The notes beneath the pieces were generated by a model. The model saw only the letters and a program-made list of their open reading frames with translations, was not told the origin of the DNA and made no database searches. A stretch of DNA of 12,227 bases. Origin: JBPOFM01 sp038259855 (GTDB taxonomy: Bacteria > Bacteroidota > Bacteroidia > Flavobacteriales > Flavobacteriaceae). The position numbers and the translations under genes were made by a program. The stretch lies in assembly GCA_038259855.1 (NCBI GenBank), contig JBBSOJ010000082.1:1-12227 (forward strand), read 5' to 3'. This document shows positions 1 to 7,011 of this stretch, one piece after another. Position 1 is the stretch's first letter, and the number at the start of each line of letters is the position of its first letter.

Positions 1-96
1 AATTTAAGGACCTTCAAAAATAAGATTATTTTTTCGATAGCCCATAGCCAGGTTTTAACATTTACCGTTAACTCAAGTTGGATGCAAAATATAATA

Positions 97-726
97 TCAC
101 GTTTTTTTCGAGAGTAAAATGAATATGGCAATACCAACAAAAACCACAATTTGCAACCATTTGAGAAAGAGACCTGTGTTCTTATTTTTATTGATATAAT
201 CCGATATAAATCCTGACAAGATAGCGATGCTTCCAAAAATCACGAAAGACACCAGTATGAATAATAAACCTAATATGTAAAATTGTAAAACCGTATTCAT
301 GGTCTTACTAAAAAGGAATCCAGGAAAAAAGGCCAAAAAGAAGATTGACACTTTTGGATTCAATACGTTCATTACGAAACCCTGCTTGAATAACTGCATC
401 GTCGTTTTTCTAGGGATAGACGTATTATCAATGCTTAATTCAGCATCACTTTTGAATACTTTGTAAGCTAAAAAAAGTAAATAGAGGGCTCCAAATACTT
501 TGATAGCTAGGAACACAGAATCATTTGCCTTAATCAACGCCGAGACGCCGAAAGCGACCATTGTGGTATGTACCAAACAGCCCGTCATTAAACCGCTTAC
601 GGTAGCAAGTCCAAATTTTTTACCGTGAACCAAACTTTGCATTAACACATAGATATTGTCTGGTCCTGGCGACAGTGCTAACGCTAACGTTGCAATTGTA
701 AATGACAAGAGTATATTAAAGTCCAT
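97..726 (-). CDS. LysE/RhtB-family amino-acid exporter
   Basis: This 209-residue integral membrane protein most likely exports an amino acid or related small molecule across the inner membrane. It has the family's N-terminal signature ALSPGPDN at about residues 17-24 in the first membrane helix, and the second conserved block NVLNPKVSIFF at about 120-130 followed by FFPGF. Hydrophobic segments lie near residues 5-25, 40-65, 70-90, 120-140, 148-172 and 188-205, the six-helix layout and length usual for LysE/RhtB proteins. Its ATG shares one base with the pyrD stop codon (TGATG at 728-724), so it is the second gene of a pyrD-lysE pair and is probably translationally coupled. The family assignment is firm. 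The substrate cannot be read from the sequence, and a link to pyrimidine synthesis is only suggested by position. Confidence 0.9.
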   Translation of the reverse strand: MDFNILLSFTIATLALALSPGPDNIYVLMQSLVHGKKFGLATVSGLMTGCLVHTTMVAFGVSALIKANDSVFLAIKVFGALYLLFLAYKVFKSDAELSIDNTSIPRKTTMQLFKQGFVMNVLNPKVSIFFLAFFPGFLFSKTMNTVLQFYILGLLFILVSFVIFGSIAILSGFISDYINKNKNTGLFLKWLQIVVFVGIAIFILLSKKT

Positions 727-1745
727 CAGAAACGTCTCAATAACGCTTTATTGATGTTCTTTATCAACTTCGGCCCTTCATAGATAAAACCAGTGTAAAG
801 CTGAATTAAATCTGCTCCGGCGTCTAATTTTTCCAAGGCATCCTTGGCGGAGTGGATTCCTCCTACTCCGATAATAGGAAAAGCTTTATGACTGTTATTA
901 GATAAAAAACGAATGACTTCTGTAGAGCGTTTCGATAAAGGTTTTCCACTTAAACCACCCATTTCTTTGCTATGCTGATCATGCAAGCCTTCTCTAGAAA
1001 TCGTGGTATTTGTTGCTATAACCCCATCAATTTTAGTTTCCCGCACAATGTCAATGATATCTAACAATTGATCATCAGTTAAATCGGGAGCGATTTTGAG
1101 TAAGATAGGCTTTGGCCTTTGATATTTAGAGTTTTCAACTTTAAGTTCGTTGAGAAGTTTCGTTAGAGGCTCTTTGTCTTGCAGCGCACGCAAATTGGGC
1201 GTGTTAGGAGAACTTACATTGACCACGAAATAATCGACATGATCAAACAAGGCGTTGAAACAGATTTTATAATCGTCCACAGCGTTTTCATTGGGCGTGG
1301 TTTTATTTTTTCCAATATTTCCACCGATCAAAACCTCTTTATTCTTCTTTAAACGTTCAACAGCCATGTCTACACCTCCGTTGTTAAAACCCATTCTGTT
1401 TATGATTGCTTGATCCGCTTTTAATCTAAATAATCGTTTTTTAGGATTGCCATCCTGCGGTTTAGGCGTTAGAGTACCAATCTCGATGAAGCCAAAACCG
1501 AAATTATTCAATTCATTGTATAATTTGGCGTCCTTGTCAAAACCTGCCGCCAATCCTACGGGATTTTTAAACGTCAAACCAAAGAGTGTTCGCTCCAGTC
1601 GTTTATCCTCAACAGCATACAAGCCTTTGAAAATAGCGGAAATACCTGGGATTTTACAGAGAAAATGTATGGTTGAAAATGTAAAATGATGAACCTGTTC
1701 AGGATCAAAACGAAATAAAAATGGTCGGATGAAAAACGTATACAT
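726..1745 (-). CDS. pyrD: Quinone-dependent dihydroorotate dehydrogenase (class 2)
   Basis: PyrD oxidises dihydroorotate to orotate in de novo pyrimidine synthesis and passes electrons through FMN to the quinone pool at the inner membrane. The N-terminal stretch starting MYTFFIRPF, with DPEQVHH, is the membrane-associating extension of class 2 enzymes. Counting from the chosen start, the protein has 339 residues. It shows AAGFDK at 66-71, NRMGFNNGG at 117-124, the catalytic loop NVSSPNTPNLR at 176-186 (Ser179 aligns with the class 2 catalytic serine), KIAPDL at 217-222, ATNTT at 244-248 and the phosphate-binding GVGGIHS at 293-299. The frame is open to an upstream ATG at 1775. I prefer the ATG at 1745 because family members begin there and a TATTTTTG promoter element sits at 1771-1764, between the two candidate starts. 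It overlaps the downstream LysE-type gene by one base. Confidence 0.95.
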   Translation of the reverse strand: MYTFFIRPFLFRFDPEQVHHFTFSTIHFLCKIPGISAIFKGLYAVEDKRLERTLFGLTFKNPVGLAAGFDKDAKLYNELNNFGFGFIEIGTLTPKPQDGNPKKRLFRLKADQAIINRMGFNNGGVDMAVERLKKNKEVLIGGNIGKNKTTPNENAVDDYKICFNALFDHVDYFVVNVSSPNTPNLRALQDKEPLTKLLNELKVENSKYQRPKPILLKIAPDLTDDQLLDIIDIVRETKIDGVIATNTTISREGLHDQHSKEMGGLSGKPLSKRSTEVIRFLSNNSHKAFPIIGVGGIHSAKDALEKLDAGADLIQLYTGFIYEGPKLIKNINKALLRRF

Positions 1746-1763
1746 AATGTTAATAGTCTTGTG

Positions 1764-1798
1764 CAAAAATACCATTCATTTCATAAAATCTGCCTCAA
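1764..1798 (-). promoter_or_regulatory. Candidate pyrD-lysE promoter
   Basis: On the minus strand, TATTTTTG (1771-1764) matches the Bacteroidota -7 element TAnnTTTG exactly. A TTG at 1798-1796 could be the -33 element, but the 24-base spacer is slightly longer than usual. The predicted transcript would start near 1757 and leave a leader of about 12 bases before the ATG at 1745, which supports that start over the one at 1775. Confidence 0.5.
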
Positions 1799-1799
1799 T

Positions 1800-1826
1800 T
1801 AATTTTGAAAATTAATGGTAATTTTG
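1800..1826 (+). promoter_or_regulatory. Candidate pepT promoter, -7 motif present twice
   Basis: TAATTTTG occurs at 1800-1807 and again at 1819-1826, each an exact match to TAnnTTTG with 19 bases between their starts. The second would begin transcription about 18 bases before the pepT ATG. No TTG at a suitable -33 distance was found for either copy, so the call rests on the -7 element and its position. Confidence 0.4.
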
Positions 1827-1849
1827 ATTGCTGAACAAAATCATCACTT

Positions 1850-3088
1850 ATGATAGATAAACAACACATTATAAATAGATTTATTGGCTATGCCAGAATT
1901 GATACCGAATCTGATGAAACATCCGACATGACACCTAGTACCTCAAAACAATGGAATCTGGCGAATATCTTAAAAGACGAATTGATCAGTATTGGAATGA
2001 GTGATGTTACTATGGATGAAAACGCCTACATCATGGCAACTTTACCTAGTAACGTAGCGCATGATGTACCAATTATCGGCTTTGTCTCGCATATGGATAC
2101 TTCACCCGATTTTACGGGTGCGAATGTCAATCCTCAAATCATTGAAAAGTATGATGGTAAGGACATCATTTTAAATAAAGAGCAGGATATCGTTCTTTCT
2201 CCTGACATATTTGACGATCTATTATTGTACAAAGGTCAAACCTTGATAACTACCGATGGCACGACCCTTTTGGGAGCAGATGATAAAGCGGGAATCACGG
2301 AAATAATGTCCGCCATGGAATATTTGATTCAACATCCTGAAATTAAACATGGAAAGATTCGAATTTGCTTTACTCCCGATGAAGAGATTGGTCGTGGGGC
2401 ACATAAATTTGACGTGGATAAATTTGGTGCACAATGGGCATATACCATGGATGGAAGCCAAATTGGAGAACTGGAATATGAAAATTTCAATGCTGCCAGT
2501 GCAATTGTCAAAGTAAAAGGTAAAATCGTTCATCCTGGTTATGCCAAAGGTAAAATGATCAATTCAATGTACATTGCGACAGAATTTATCAACTCCTTGC
2601 CACAATTGGAAACGCCAGAACATACAGAAGATTATCAAGGATTTTTTCATCTGTCCAGTATCGAAGGTAAGGTTGAAGAAACAACGTTGCACTACATCAT
2701 TCGAGATCATGACAAGACGCATTTTGAGGCTAGAAAAGAAATGATGGAACATCTCGCAAACGATATGAATTCTCAATATGAAAGGGAAGTTGTTCGTATT
2801 GAGATCAAGGAGCAGTATTTAAATATGAAAGAGAAGATCGAACCTGTAATGCACATCGTTGATATTGCAGAGAAGGCCATGACAATGGTTGGAGTAAAAC
2901 CACTCATCAAACCTATCAGAGGAGGCACTGACGGATCGCAATTAAGCTATATGGGGTTACCATGTCCGAATATTTTCGCCGGTGGTCATAATTTTCACGG
3001 GCGCTATGAATATGTACCTGTAGAGAGTATGATAAAAGCTACTGAAGTTATCTGTAAGATAGCCGAACTAACAGCACTCAAAAAGTGA
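1850..3088 (+). CDS. pepT: Peptidase T (tripeptide aminopeptidase)
   Basis: PepT is a cytoplasmic dizinc aminopeptidase of the M20B family that removes the N-terminal residue of tripeptides and so recycles peptides. The 412-residue length is close to the enterobacterial enzyme (408). Candidate metal and catalytic residues are all in place: HMD at 81-83 (His81, Asp83), Asp144 in LLGADDKAGI, the Glu pair 178-179 in PDEEIGRGAH, Asp201 in MDGSQIGELEYE, and GGHNFHGRYEYVP near residues 378-390 (His380 and His383). GGTDGS shortly before this is also typical. It is transcribed away from pyrD with a separate promoter candidate. It is followed after 60 bases by a DUF1801/YdeI-type gene on the same strand, with no visible terminator between them. 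No truncation or frame problem is apparent. Confidence 0.96.
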   Translation: MIDKQHIINRFIGYARIDTESDETSDMTPSTSKQWNLANILKDELISIGMSDVTMDENAYIMATLPSNVAHDVPIIGFVSHMDTSPDFTGANVNPQIIEKYDGKDIILNKEQDIVLSPDIFDDLLLYKGQTLITTDGTTLLGADDKAGITEIMSAMEYLIQHPEIKHGKIRICFTPDEEIGRGAHKFDVDKFGAQWAYTMDGSQIGELEYENFNAASAIVKVKGKIVHPGYAKGKMINSMYIATEFINSLPQLETPEHTEDYQGFFHLSSIEGKVEETTLHYIIRDHDKTHFEARKEMMEHLANDMNSQYEREVVRIEIKEQYLNMKEKIEPVMHIVDIAEKAMTMVGVKPLIKPIRGGTDGSQLSYMGLPCPNIFAGGHNFHGRYEYVPVESMIKATEVICKIAELTALKK

Positions 3089-3139
3089 ATAGCCTTTATA
3101 ATGAGCCTCTAGTAGCGTCATTTCAATTTAAGATTACAA

Positions 3140-3144
3140 AAGGA
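3140..3144 (+). promoter_or_regulatory. Shine-Dalgarno-like AAGGA before the DUF1801 gene
   Basis: AAGGA lies four bases upstream of the ATG at 3149. Most genes in this window have only A/T-rich sequence in front of the start, so this purine-rich site is the exception and supports the chosen start. Confidence 0.4.
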
Positions 3145-3148
3145 CATT

Positions 3149-3745
3149 ATGAAAAAAGTGAATTCTATTGAAGAATACATGGCAAAGAATTCTCATTTTG
3201 AGAAAGAATTGACGGTCTTAAGAGATTTAATAAGTTCTACTGAATTAGTTGAGCATTTAAAATGGAATGCTCCGGTGTATTCATACGAAGGTAAAAATGT
3301 CTTAGGTCTTGGCGCTTTTAAAAAGCATTTTGGTATTTGGTTTTTTAACGGAGTCTTTTTAAATGATGACAACAACTTACTTGAACAAGTACAAGAAAAA
3401 ACCAAAGCGTTAAGACAGATGCGATTTGAATCGATGGACGACATTGATCATTCCATTGTTCTAAAATATATCAAGGAAGCTATCAGTAATCAGAGTTTAG
3501 GAAAGATACTTAGGCCTGAACGCGGCCATAAAGCAGTAAGCCTGCCTCCCGAACTAAAAACGGCATTTGCCTTAGACTCTGCATTAAAAAATGCATTTGA
3601 GCATTTAACTCCTGGTAAGCAAAACGAATATTCTGAATATATTAAGGTAGCCAAACGAGACGCTACGAAGCGTTCGCGTTTAGAAACTATAAAACCAATG
3701 ATAATTAAAGGAATTGGTTTGAACGATAAATATAAAAATTGCTAA
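3149..3745 (+). CDS. DUF1801 / YdeI (OmdA)-type protein
   Basis: This 198-residue soluble protein combines two parts. An N-terminal DUF1801-like domain (about residues 5-110) carries LKWNAPVYSY at 37-46 and FKKHFGIWFF at 57-66. A C-terminal YdeI/OmdA-like segment (about 125-190) carries LPPELKTAF, LTPGKQNEYSEYI at 153-165 and AKRDATKRSR at 168-177. Relatives are called YdeI/OmpD-associated or bacteriocin-protection proteins, but the molecular activity of the family is not established. I see no signal peptide or membrane segment, so it is probably cytoplasmic. It follows pepT on the same strand and may be co-transcribed with it. It ends directly at a strong hairpin shared with the convergent yajC gene. 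The family call is good; no function is assigned. Confidence 0.85.
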   Translation: MKKVNSIEEYMAKNSHFEKELTVLRDLISSTELVEHLKWNAPVYSYEGKNVLGLGAFKKHFGIWFFNGVFLNDDNNLLEQVQEKTKALRQMRFESMDDIDHSIVLKYIKEAISNQSLGKILRPERGHKAVSLPPELKTAFALDSALKNAFEHLTPGKQNEYSEYIKVAKRDATKRSRLETIKPMIIKGIGLNDKYKNC

Positions 3746-3747
3746 AA

Positions 3748-3776
3748 AAAAAGCCACTAAAATTTAGTGGCTTTTT
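3748..3776. terminator. Bidirectional intrinsic terminator
   Basis: GCCACTA (3753-3759) pairs with TAGTGGC (3765-3771) around a small A/T loop. An A-run precedes the stem and a T-run follows it, so the stem extends with A-T pairs and either strand ends in a U-run. It lies between the convergent DUF1801 gene and yajC and should terminate both. The first A of its upstream A-run is part of the DUF1801 stop codon. Confidence 0.88.
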
Positions 3777-3796
3777 GTTATAAGTAATTGAGCTAA

Positions 3797-4084
3797 TTAG
3801 GCATCAGTTGCCGTACTTAACTTTTTGCTCATTTCCATTGAAATCGCTGAACGATCAAACTTGATCTTTCCAGCCATAGTTTCAATAACACAGCTACTAT
3901 CTTTTTCATTAATGCTTGCAACTTTGCCATGCATGCCACTTTTCGTAAGCACTCTATCGCCTACCTTAAGTTCGCTAGCAAACTTCTTTTCTTGTTTCGC
4001 TCGTTTCATCTGTGGTGCAATCATAAAGAAATACACAACAGCGAACATAGCTACAATTGGTAACCAAGATCCTAAATCTCCCAT
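3797..4084 (-). CDS. yajC: Preprotein translocase accessory subunit YajC
   Basis: YajC is the small membrane protein associated with SecDF in the Sec translocon. The 95-residue product has one N-terminal membrane helix (about 7-23, WLPIVAMFAVVYFFMIAP). Next comes the basic, conserved PQMKRAKQEKKF stretch, and then the small soluble domain with LKVGDRVLTKSGMHGKV at 39-55. Length and layout are normal for the family. Its ATG lies three bases after the stop of the DUF1573 gene, so the two are almost certainly one transcript with nusB upstream. Transcription ends at the bidirectional hairpin just downstream. SecD/SecF are not in the window. Confidence 0.95.
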   Translation of the reverse strand: MGDLGSWLPIVAMFAVVYFFMIAPQMKRAKQEKKFASELKVGDRVLTKSGMHGKVASINEKDSSCVIETMAGKIKFDRSAISMEMSKKLSTATDA

Positions 4085-4087
4085 TTA

Positions 4088-4663
4088 TTAATCGTGGTTA
4101 TGACCTTCGTGACCTGGTTGTTTGCTGCTTTTAACTGTAGTTGCCGCACCCATTGGTGACAATGCTGGCTGTTGAGACATCACAGGAGCAGAATTCGTTG
4201 CTCTTGCAGGCGCATTAGGATCTGCTTCTACAAATGCCTTTATTGATACCGCTTCAGAACCTTTTTCTGTATTAGTAGTCATCGTAATGGTCTTGCTAAT
4301 TTGGTTGCCATTTCCTTTTCCGTCAAATTGTACAGTAAATCTTCCTGTTTCGCCTGGCATCACTTCTTTAGTCCAGTCTGAAGGCACGGTGCAGCCACAA
4401 GTGCTTTTGATATCACTTACTACCAAAGGAGAAGATCCTGTATTTTTATATTCAAAAACAGTTGATACTGGAGTTCCATTAGGAATTGTCCCGAAATCAT
4501 GTTGAGTTTCATTGAACTCTATAGAAGGTAATTTCCCTGAATTCGCATCTCTTGCTGCTGCTTCTGCAACATTTTCGGAGTTGATTTTACTTTCAGCGTT
4601 ATCTTTGCAAGCTGTAAAAGCGACCATGCATAACGCACTTAAACCTAAAATTACTTTTTTCAT
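4088..4663 (-). CDS. DUF1573 lipoprotein
   Basis: This 191-residue secreted lipoprotein has a basic, hydrophobic N-terminus (MKKVILGLSALCMVAF) and a lipobox-like FTAC, with Cys19 as the predicted lipidation site. The DUF1573 domain (about 47-145) begins IEFNETQHDFGTIPNG and contains the characteristic STCGCT with Cys89 and Cys91. Such domains have an Ig-like beta-sandwich pattern; their role is unknown. After the domain comes a low-complexity Pro/Ala/Ser linker (about 150-182) and a short histidine tail, GHEGHNHD, at 184-191 that could bind metal. The gene lies between nusB and yajC and probably shares their transcript, with an additional promoter candidate at the end of nusB. The cell-envelope location is well supported; the function is not known. 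Confidence 0.9.
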   Translation of the reverse strand: MKKVILGLSALCMVAFTACKDNAESKINSENVAEAAARDANSGKLPSIEFNETQHDFGTIPNGTPVSTVFEYKNTGSSPLVVSDIKSTCGCTVPSDWTKEVMPGETGRFTVQFDGKGNGNQISKTITMTTNTEKGSEAVSIKAFVEADPNAPARATNSAPVMSQQPALSPMGAATTVKSSKQPGHEGHNHD

Positions 4664-4700
4664 ACTTATAATATTTATTTAATGTTTCAATTTGAGGGCG

Positions 4701-4731
4701 TAAAAGTAGTGAATTTTTCGTACTACATCAA
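4701..4731 (-). promoter_or_regulatory. Candidate internal promoter for the DUF1573-yajC pair
   Basis: On the minus strand, TTG (4731-4729) is followed after 20 bases by TACTTTTA (4708-4701). This fits the Bacteroidota pattern with one change at the last base of the -7 element. It overlaps the 3' end of nusB and would give a leader of about 30 bases before the ATG at 4663, allowing the pair to be expressed separately from nusB. Confidence 0.42.
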
Positions 4732-5667
4732 TCCTCTTCCTATTTTATTTAACTTACCATCACTCTCATATTCCTTTACAATTTTATCCAAAATACCGTT
4801 TATAAAGAAACTGCTTTTTGGAGTAGAATATTCTTTAGCGATTTCCAAAAACTCATTTATAGTGACTTTCACAGGAATAGATGGGAATTTCTGAAATTCA
4901 CAAATCGCCATTTGAAGTAGAATGGCATCAAGACTGGCAATACGATCAGAATCCCAATTGACAGTTTTCGTCGAAATTTCTTCGTTGAATTTGGATCTAT
5001 TCAACAGTGTTTTCTTAAACAAGTCAATGGCATATTGTCTATCTTCCAAATCCTTGTACAAACGCGGCGTAAAATGCTGATCAATAGAGTCTTTTTTTAC
5101 CTTTCGTAACAGTTTTTGCAAAATAGTATTGACAACCGGCAAATCGTCGATCCACGTCAGTCTATGATCTTCGATGTAATCATATAACTTTTCGTTGGGA
5201 GCAACGATTTCAGAAAATACATCCACAATAAAATTCCTGTCTTGCTTAAAATCAGTAGTTTTAGTAGACATATACTCTTTATAAATGACACTTTCCAAAA
5301 TGGATTTATAGATAATATCGACATATTCAAAATCGAGATACCAATTATCGATCTTTCGTTTCTCAAGTTCACTTTTAAGTACTTCGTTATTTTTCAGAAG
5401 ATGAAGCACTTCATTATTGACAAACTTTTTATTGGGATTTTTTTCTTCTTGGGTGGCTAAATGCTTTTTCTGGGTTTTCGCTTGGTGATCCTCGGCACGT
5501 TTTTGCAGTTCTACCAGCAGTGATAACTGCATAAGGTAAAGATCATACATAGTTTCTAAACTTTGAAGCAAGAATTTTTCATCTTTCTTAAAATCATCAC
5601 TTTCCGAACCATCAAAGGCATATAAGGTCTGCATGACTTTGATACGTATGTGTCGTCTATTTAGCAT
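4723..5667 (-). CDS. nusB: Transcription antitermination factor NusB, long form
   Basis: NusB binds boxA RNA together with NusE (S10) in the antitermination complex that supports rRNA transcription. The C-terminal half is recognisably NusB: SDRIASLDAILLQMA at 240-254, VKVTINEFLEIAKEYSTPKS at 266-285 and FFINGILDKIVKEY at 287-300. The N-terminus MLNRRHIRIKVMQTLYAF also matches the family's RR-x-ARE-like start. At 314 residues it is more than twice the roughly 140-residue enterobacterial protein. The extra material (about 25-170) is a charged, Lys/Glu-rich predicted helical insert, as is usual in Bacteroidota NusB. It follows the dehydrogenase gene on the same strand after 109 bases that hold a promoter element and a terminator-like hairpin. 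DUF1573 and yajC follow it. Confidence 0.93.
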   Translation of the reverse strand: MLNRRHIRIKVMQTLYAFDGSESDDFKKDEKFLLQSLETMYDLYLMQLSLLVELQKRAEDHQAKTQKKHLATQEEKNPNKKFVNNEVLHLLKNNEVLKSELEKRKIDNWYLDFEYVDIIYKSILESVIYKEYMSTKTTDFKQDRNFIVDVFSEIVAPNEKLYDYIEDHRLTWIDDLPVVNTILQKLLRKVKKDSIDQHFTPRLYKDLEDRQYAIDLFKKTLLNRSKFNEEISTKTVNWDSDRIASLDAILLQMAICEFQKFPSIPVKVTINEFLEIAKEYSTPKSSFFINGILDKIVKEYESDGKLNKIGRGLM

Positions 5668-5680
5668 TTACAAAGAACTT

Positions 5681-5723
5681 TTAAAATTAAAAAGAGCGAT
5701 CGTTTTTTTAAAACTTTCGCTCT
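5681..5723 (-). terminator. Terminator-like hairpin in the nusB leader
   Basis: On the minus strand AGAGCGA (5723-5717) pairs with TCGCTCT (5699-5693). Inside, GTTTT and AAAAC form a second helix around an AAA loop, with a two-by-two internal loop between the helices. The stem is followed by TTTTAATTTT. It can act as the terminator of the upstream dehydrogenase gene. Because the nusB -7 element (5732-5725) lies immediately upstream of it, a transcript started there would also carry it at its 5' end. Confidence 0.6.
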
Positions 5724-5724
5724 G

Positions 5725-5759
5725 CAAAAATAGTATTATTTTATGATTAAGTAAACCAA
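5725..5759 (-). promoter_or_regulatory. Candidate nusB promoter
   Basis: On the minus strand TATTTTTG (5732-5725) is an exact match to the Bacteroidota -7 element TAnnTTTG. A TTG at 5759-5757 may be the -33 element, with a 24-base spacer that is slightly long. The predicted start is near 5718, within the first arm of the hairpin in the leader. Confidence 0.5.
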
Positions 5760-5776
5760 TAGGTCTCTTAAAAAAT

Positions 5777-6877
5777 TTATTTTGAATTTTCTTTTCTTCG
5801 AGTTTCGATGCGCTCTTTGGCAATATTAACAGCGGCATTATGCGTTGTTACATCATTTGCTTTGGCACGTTCCAAAATTTGAAGTGTTGTATTATAAATA
5901 TTTTCGGTTTTACGAATGATTTCCTGTCGATCGTAATTTTCCAATTCCGCATATACATTGATGATTCCACCTGCATTGATCAAAAAATCTGGTGCATAAA
6001 CAATCCCCATATCTTGCAGCATTTTACCGTGTTTGTCCTCTGCCAATTGATTGTTGGCTGCTCCAGCAATAATTTGAGCTTTCAATTTGTGAATGGTAGT
6101 GTCATTGATAGTTGCTCCCAATGCACATGGCGCATAGATATCCATAGTTTCAGAATACATATCTCTTCCTCCGTAGATGGTTACATCGTATTTTGAACGT
6201 ACGCTTTCCAGACGAGCTTGGCTAATATCAGAAATCACAACACGAGCGCCTTCATTGACCAAATGCTCTACCAGAGCCTCGCCAACGTGTCCAACACCTT
6301 CAACATAAATGGTTTTATCCTCAAGAACATCAGATCCAAATTTGAACTTTGCTGCAGCTTTCATACCCATAAAAACACCATAAGCAGTAATCGGTGATGG
6401 ATTACCTGCGCCACCTTTACTTTCAGAAATACCGGTTACATAGGGCGTAACTTCTCTTACCAAATCCATATCTTCGGTATTCATCCCCACATCTTCGGCG
6501 GTAATGTACTTTCCACTTAAAGAATGCACAAATTCACCAAATTTCCGCATTAAATCAGGCGTTTTTTGTGTTTTGGCATCTCCAATTATAACGGCCTTCC
6601 CTCCACCAAGATTCAATCCGGTAATGGCAGACTTAAATGTCATTCCACGAGATAAACGAAGTACATCGTTCAACGCTTCCCACTCATTCTTATATTGCCA
6701 CATTCTCGTACCTCCCAAAGCAGGTCCCAAAACTGTGTTATGGATACCTATTATTGCTTTTAAACCAGTATCTTTGTCGTTGCAAAAAACGATCTGTTCG
6801 TGGTCATCAAATGACATTTGTCCGAAAACCGGATCCATTTTAGTAAGCTCTTTTGGACTTAATATATTTGAAGTCAT
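5777..6877 (-). CDS. Leu/Phe/Val-type amino-acid dehydrogenase (probable leucine dehydrogenase)
   Basis: This 366-residue cytoplasmic enzyme belongs to the Glu/Leu/Phe/Val dehydrogenase family. It should reversibly deaminate a branched-chain or aromatic amino acid to its 2-oxo acid using NAD+. The N-terminal catalytic domain has LGGTRMW at 54-60, Lys82 in MTFKSAITGLNLGGGK and the catalytic Lys94 in GGGK, followed by TAEDVGMN at 126-133. The C-terminal Rossmann domain has the dinucleotide-binding VEGVGHVG at 192-199 (Gly194, Gly196, Gly199), an acidic residue after the second strand (VISDIS) and GAANNQL. The length matches leucine dehydrogenases, about 364 residues, better than the longer glutamate enzymes. 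Exact substrate choice among Leu, Val and Phe cannot be fixed by eye. It has a strong own promoter candidate and is divergent from the ABC exporter gene. Confidence 0.93.
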   Translation of the reverse strand: MTSNILSPKELTKMDPVFGQMSFDDHEQIVFCNDKDTGLKAIIGIHNTVLGPALGGTRMWQYKNEWEALNDVLRLSRGMTFKSAITGLNLGGGKAVIIGDAKTQKTPDLMRKFGEFVHSLSGKYITAEDVGMNTEDMDLVREVTPYVTGISESKGGAGNPSPITAYGVFMGMKAAAKFKFGSDVLEDKTIYVEGVGHVGEALVEHLVNEGARVVISDISQARLESVRSKYDVTIYGGRDMYSETMDIYAPCALGATINDTTIHKLKAQIIAGAANNQLAEDKHGKMLQDMGIVYAPDFLINAGGIINVYAELENYDRQEIIRKTENIYNTTLQILERAKANDVTTHNAAVNIAKERIETRRKENSK

Positions 6878-6924
6878 ATCTTTTAAATTAAAATTGGTTT
6901 TGCGAATTATTTCAAAACAGAGTG

Positions 6925-6958
6925 CAAAAATAATTCAATATTGGAGGATTAACAAAAA
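6925..6958 (-). promoter_or_regulatory. Dehydrogenase promoter
   Basis: On the minus strand, TTTTTG (6958-6953) is followed after 20 bases by TATTTTTG (6932-6925), an excellent match to the Bacteroidota vegetative pattern. The predicted start near 6918 gives a leader of about 40 bases before the ATG at 6877. It overlaps the oppositely oriented promoter of the ABC exporter gene. Confidence 0.7.
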
Positions 6959-6970
6959 TACCTAACTTTA
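6941..6970 (+). promoter_or_regulatory. ABC exporter promoter
   Basis: TTG (6941-6943) is followed after 19 bases by TAACTTTA (6963-6970), which differs from TAnnTTTG only in the last base. The predicted start near 6976 gives a leader of about 35 bases before the ATG at 7012. Its -33 element lies between the -33 and -7 elements of the divergent dehydrogenase promoter. Confidence 0.5.
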
Positions 6971-7011
6971 AATGTGAGATCAATATTAAGATCTTATATC
7001 AAAAATTTTAA

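Noticed and set aside
1..96. A TATTTTTG match on the minus strand (22-15) and a near match around 93-85, possible promoters for a gene beyond the left edge.
   Set aside because: Neither has a TTG at the right distance and no downstream gene is visible, so the sites cannot be tied to anything.
2222..2776. Open frames on the minus strand inside pepT.
   Set aside because: They lie wholly within a gene with all expected catalytic motifs, have no recognisable domain, and have an unusual composition rich in Cys, Phe and Ile typical of antisense shadows.
6504..6965. A 153-codon plus-strand frame antisense to the dehydrogenase gene.
   Set aside because: It covers the well-supported dehydrogenase N-terminal domain in reverse, shows no family motif, and has no promoter or start context.
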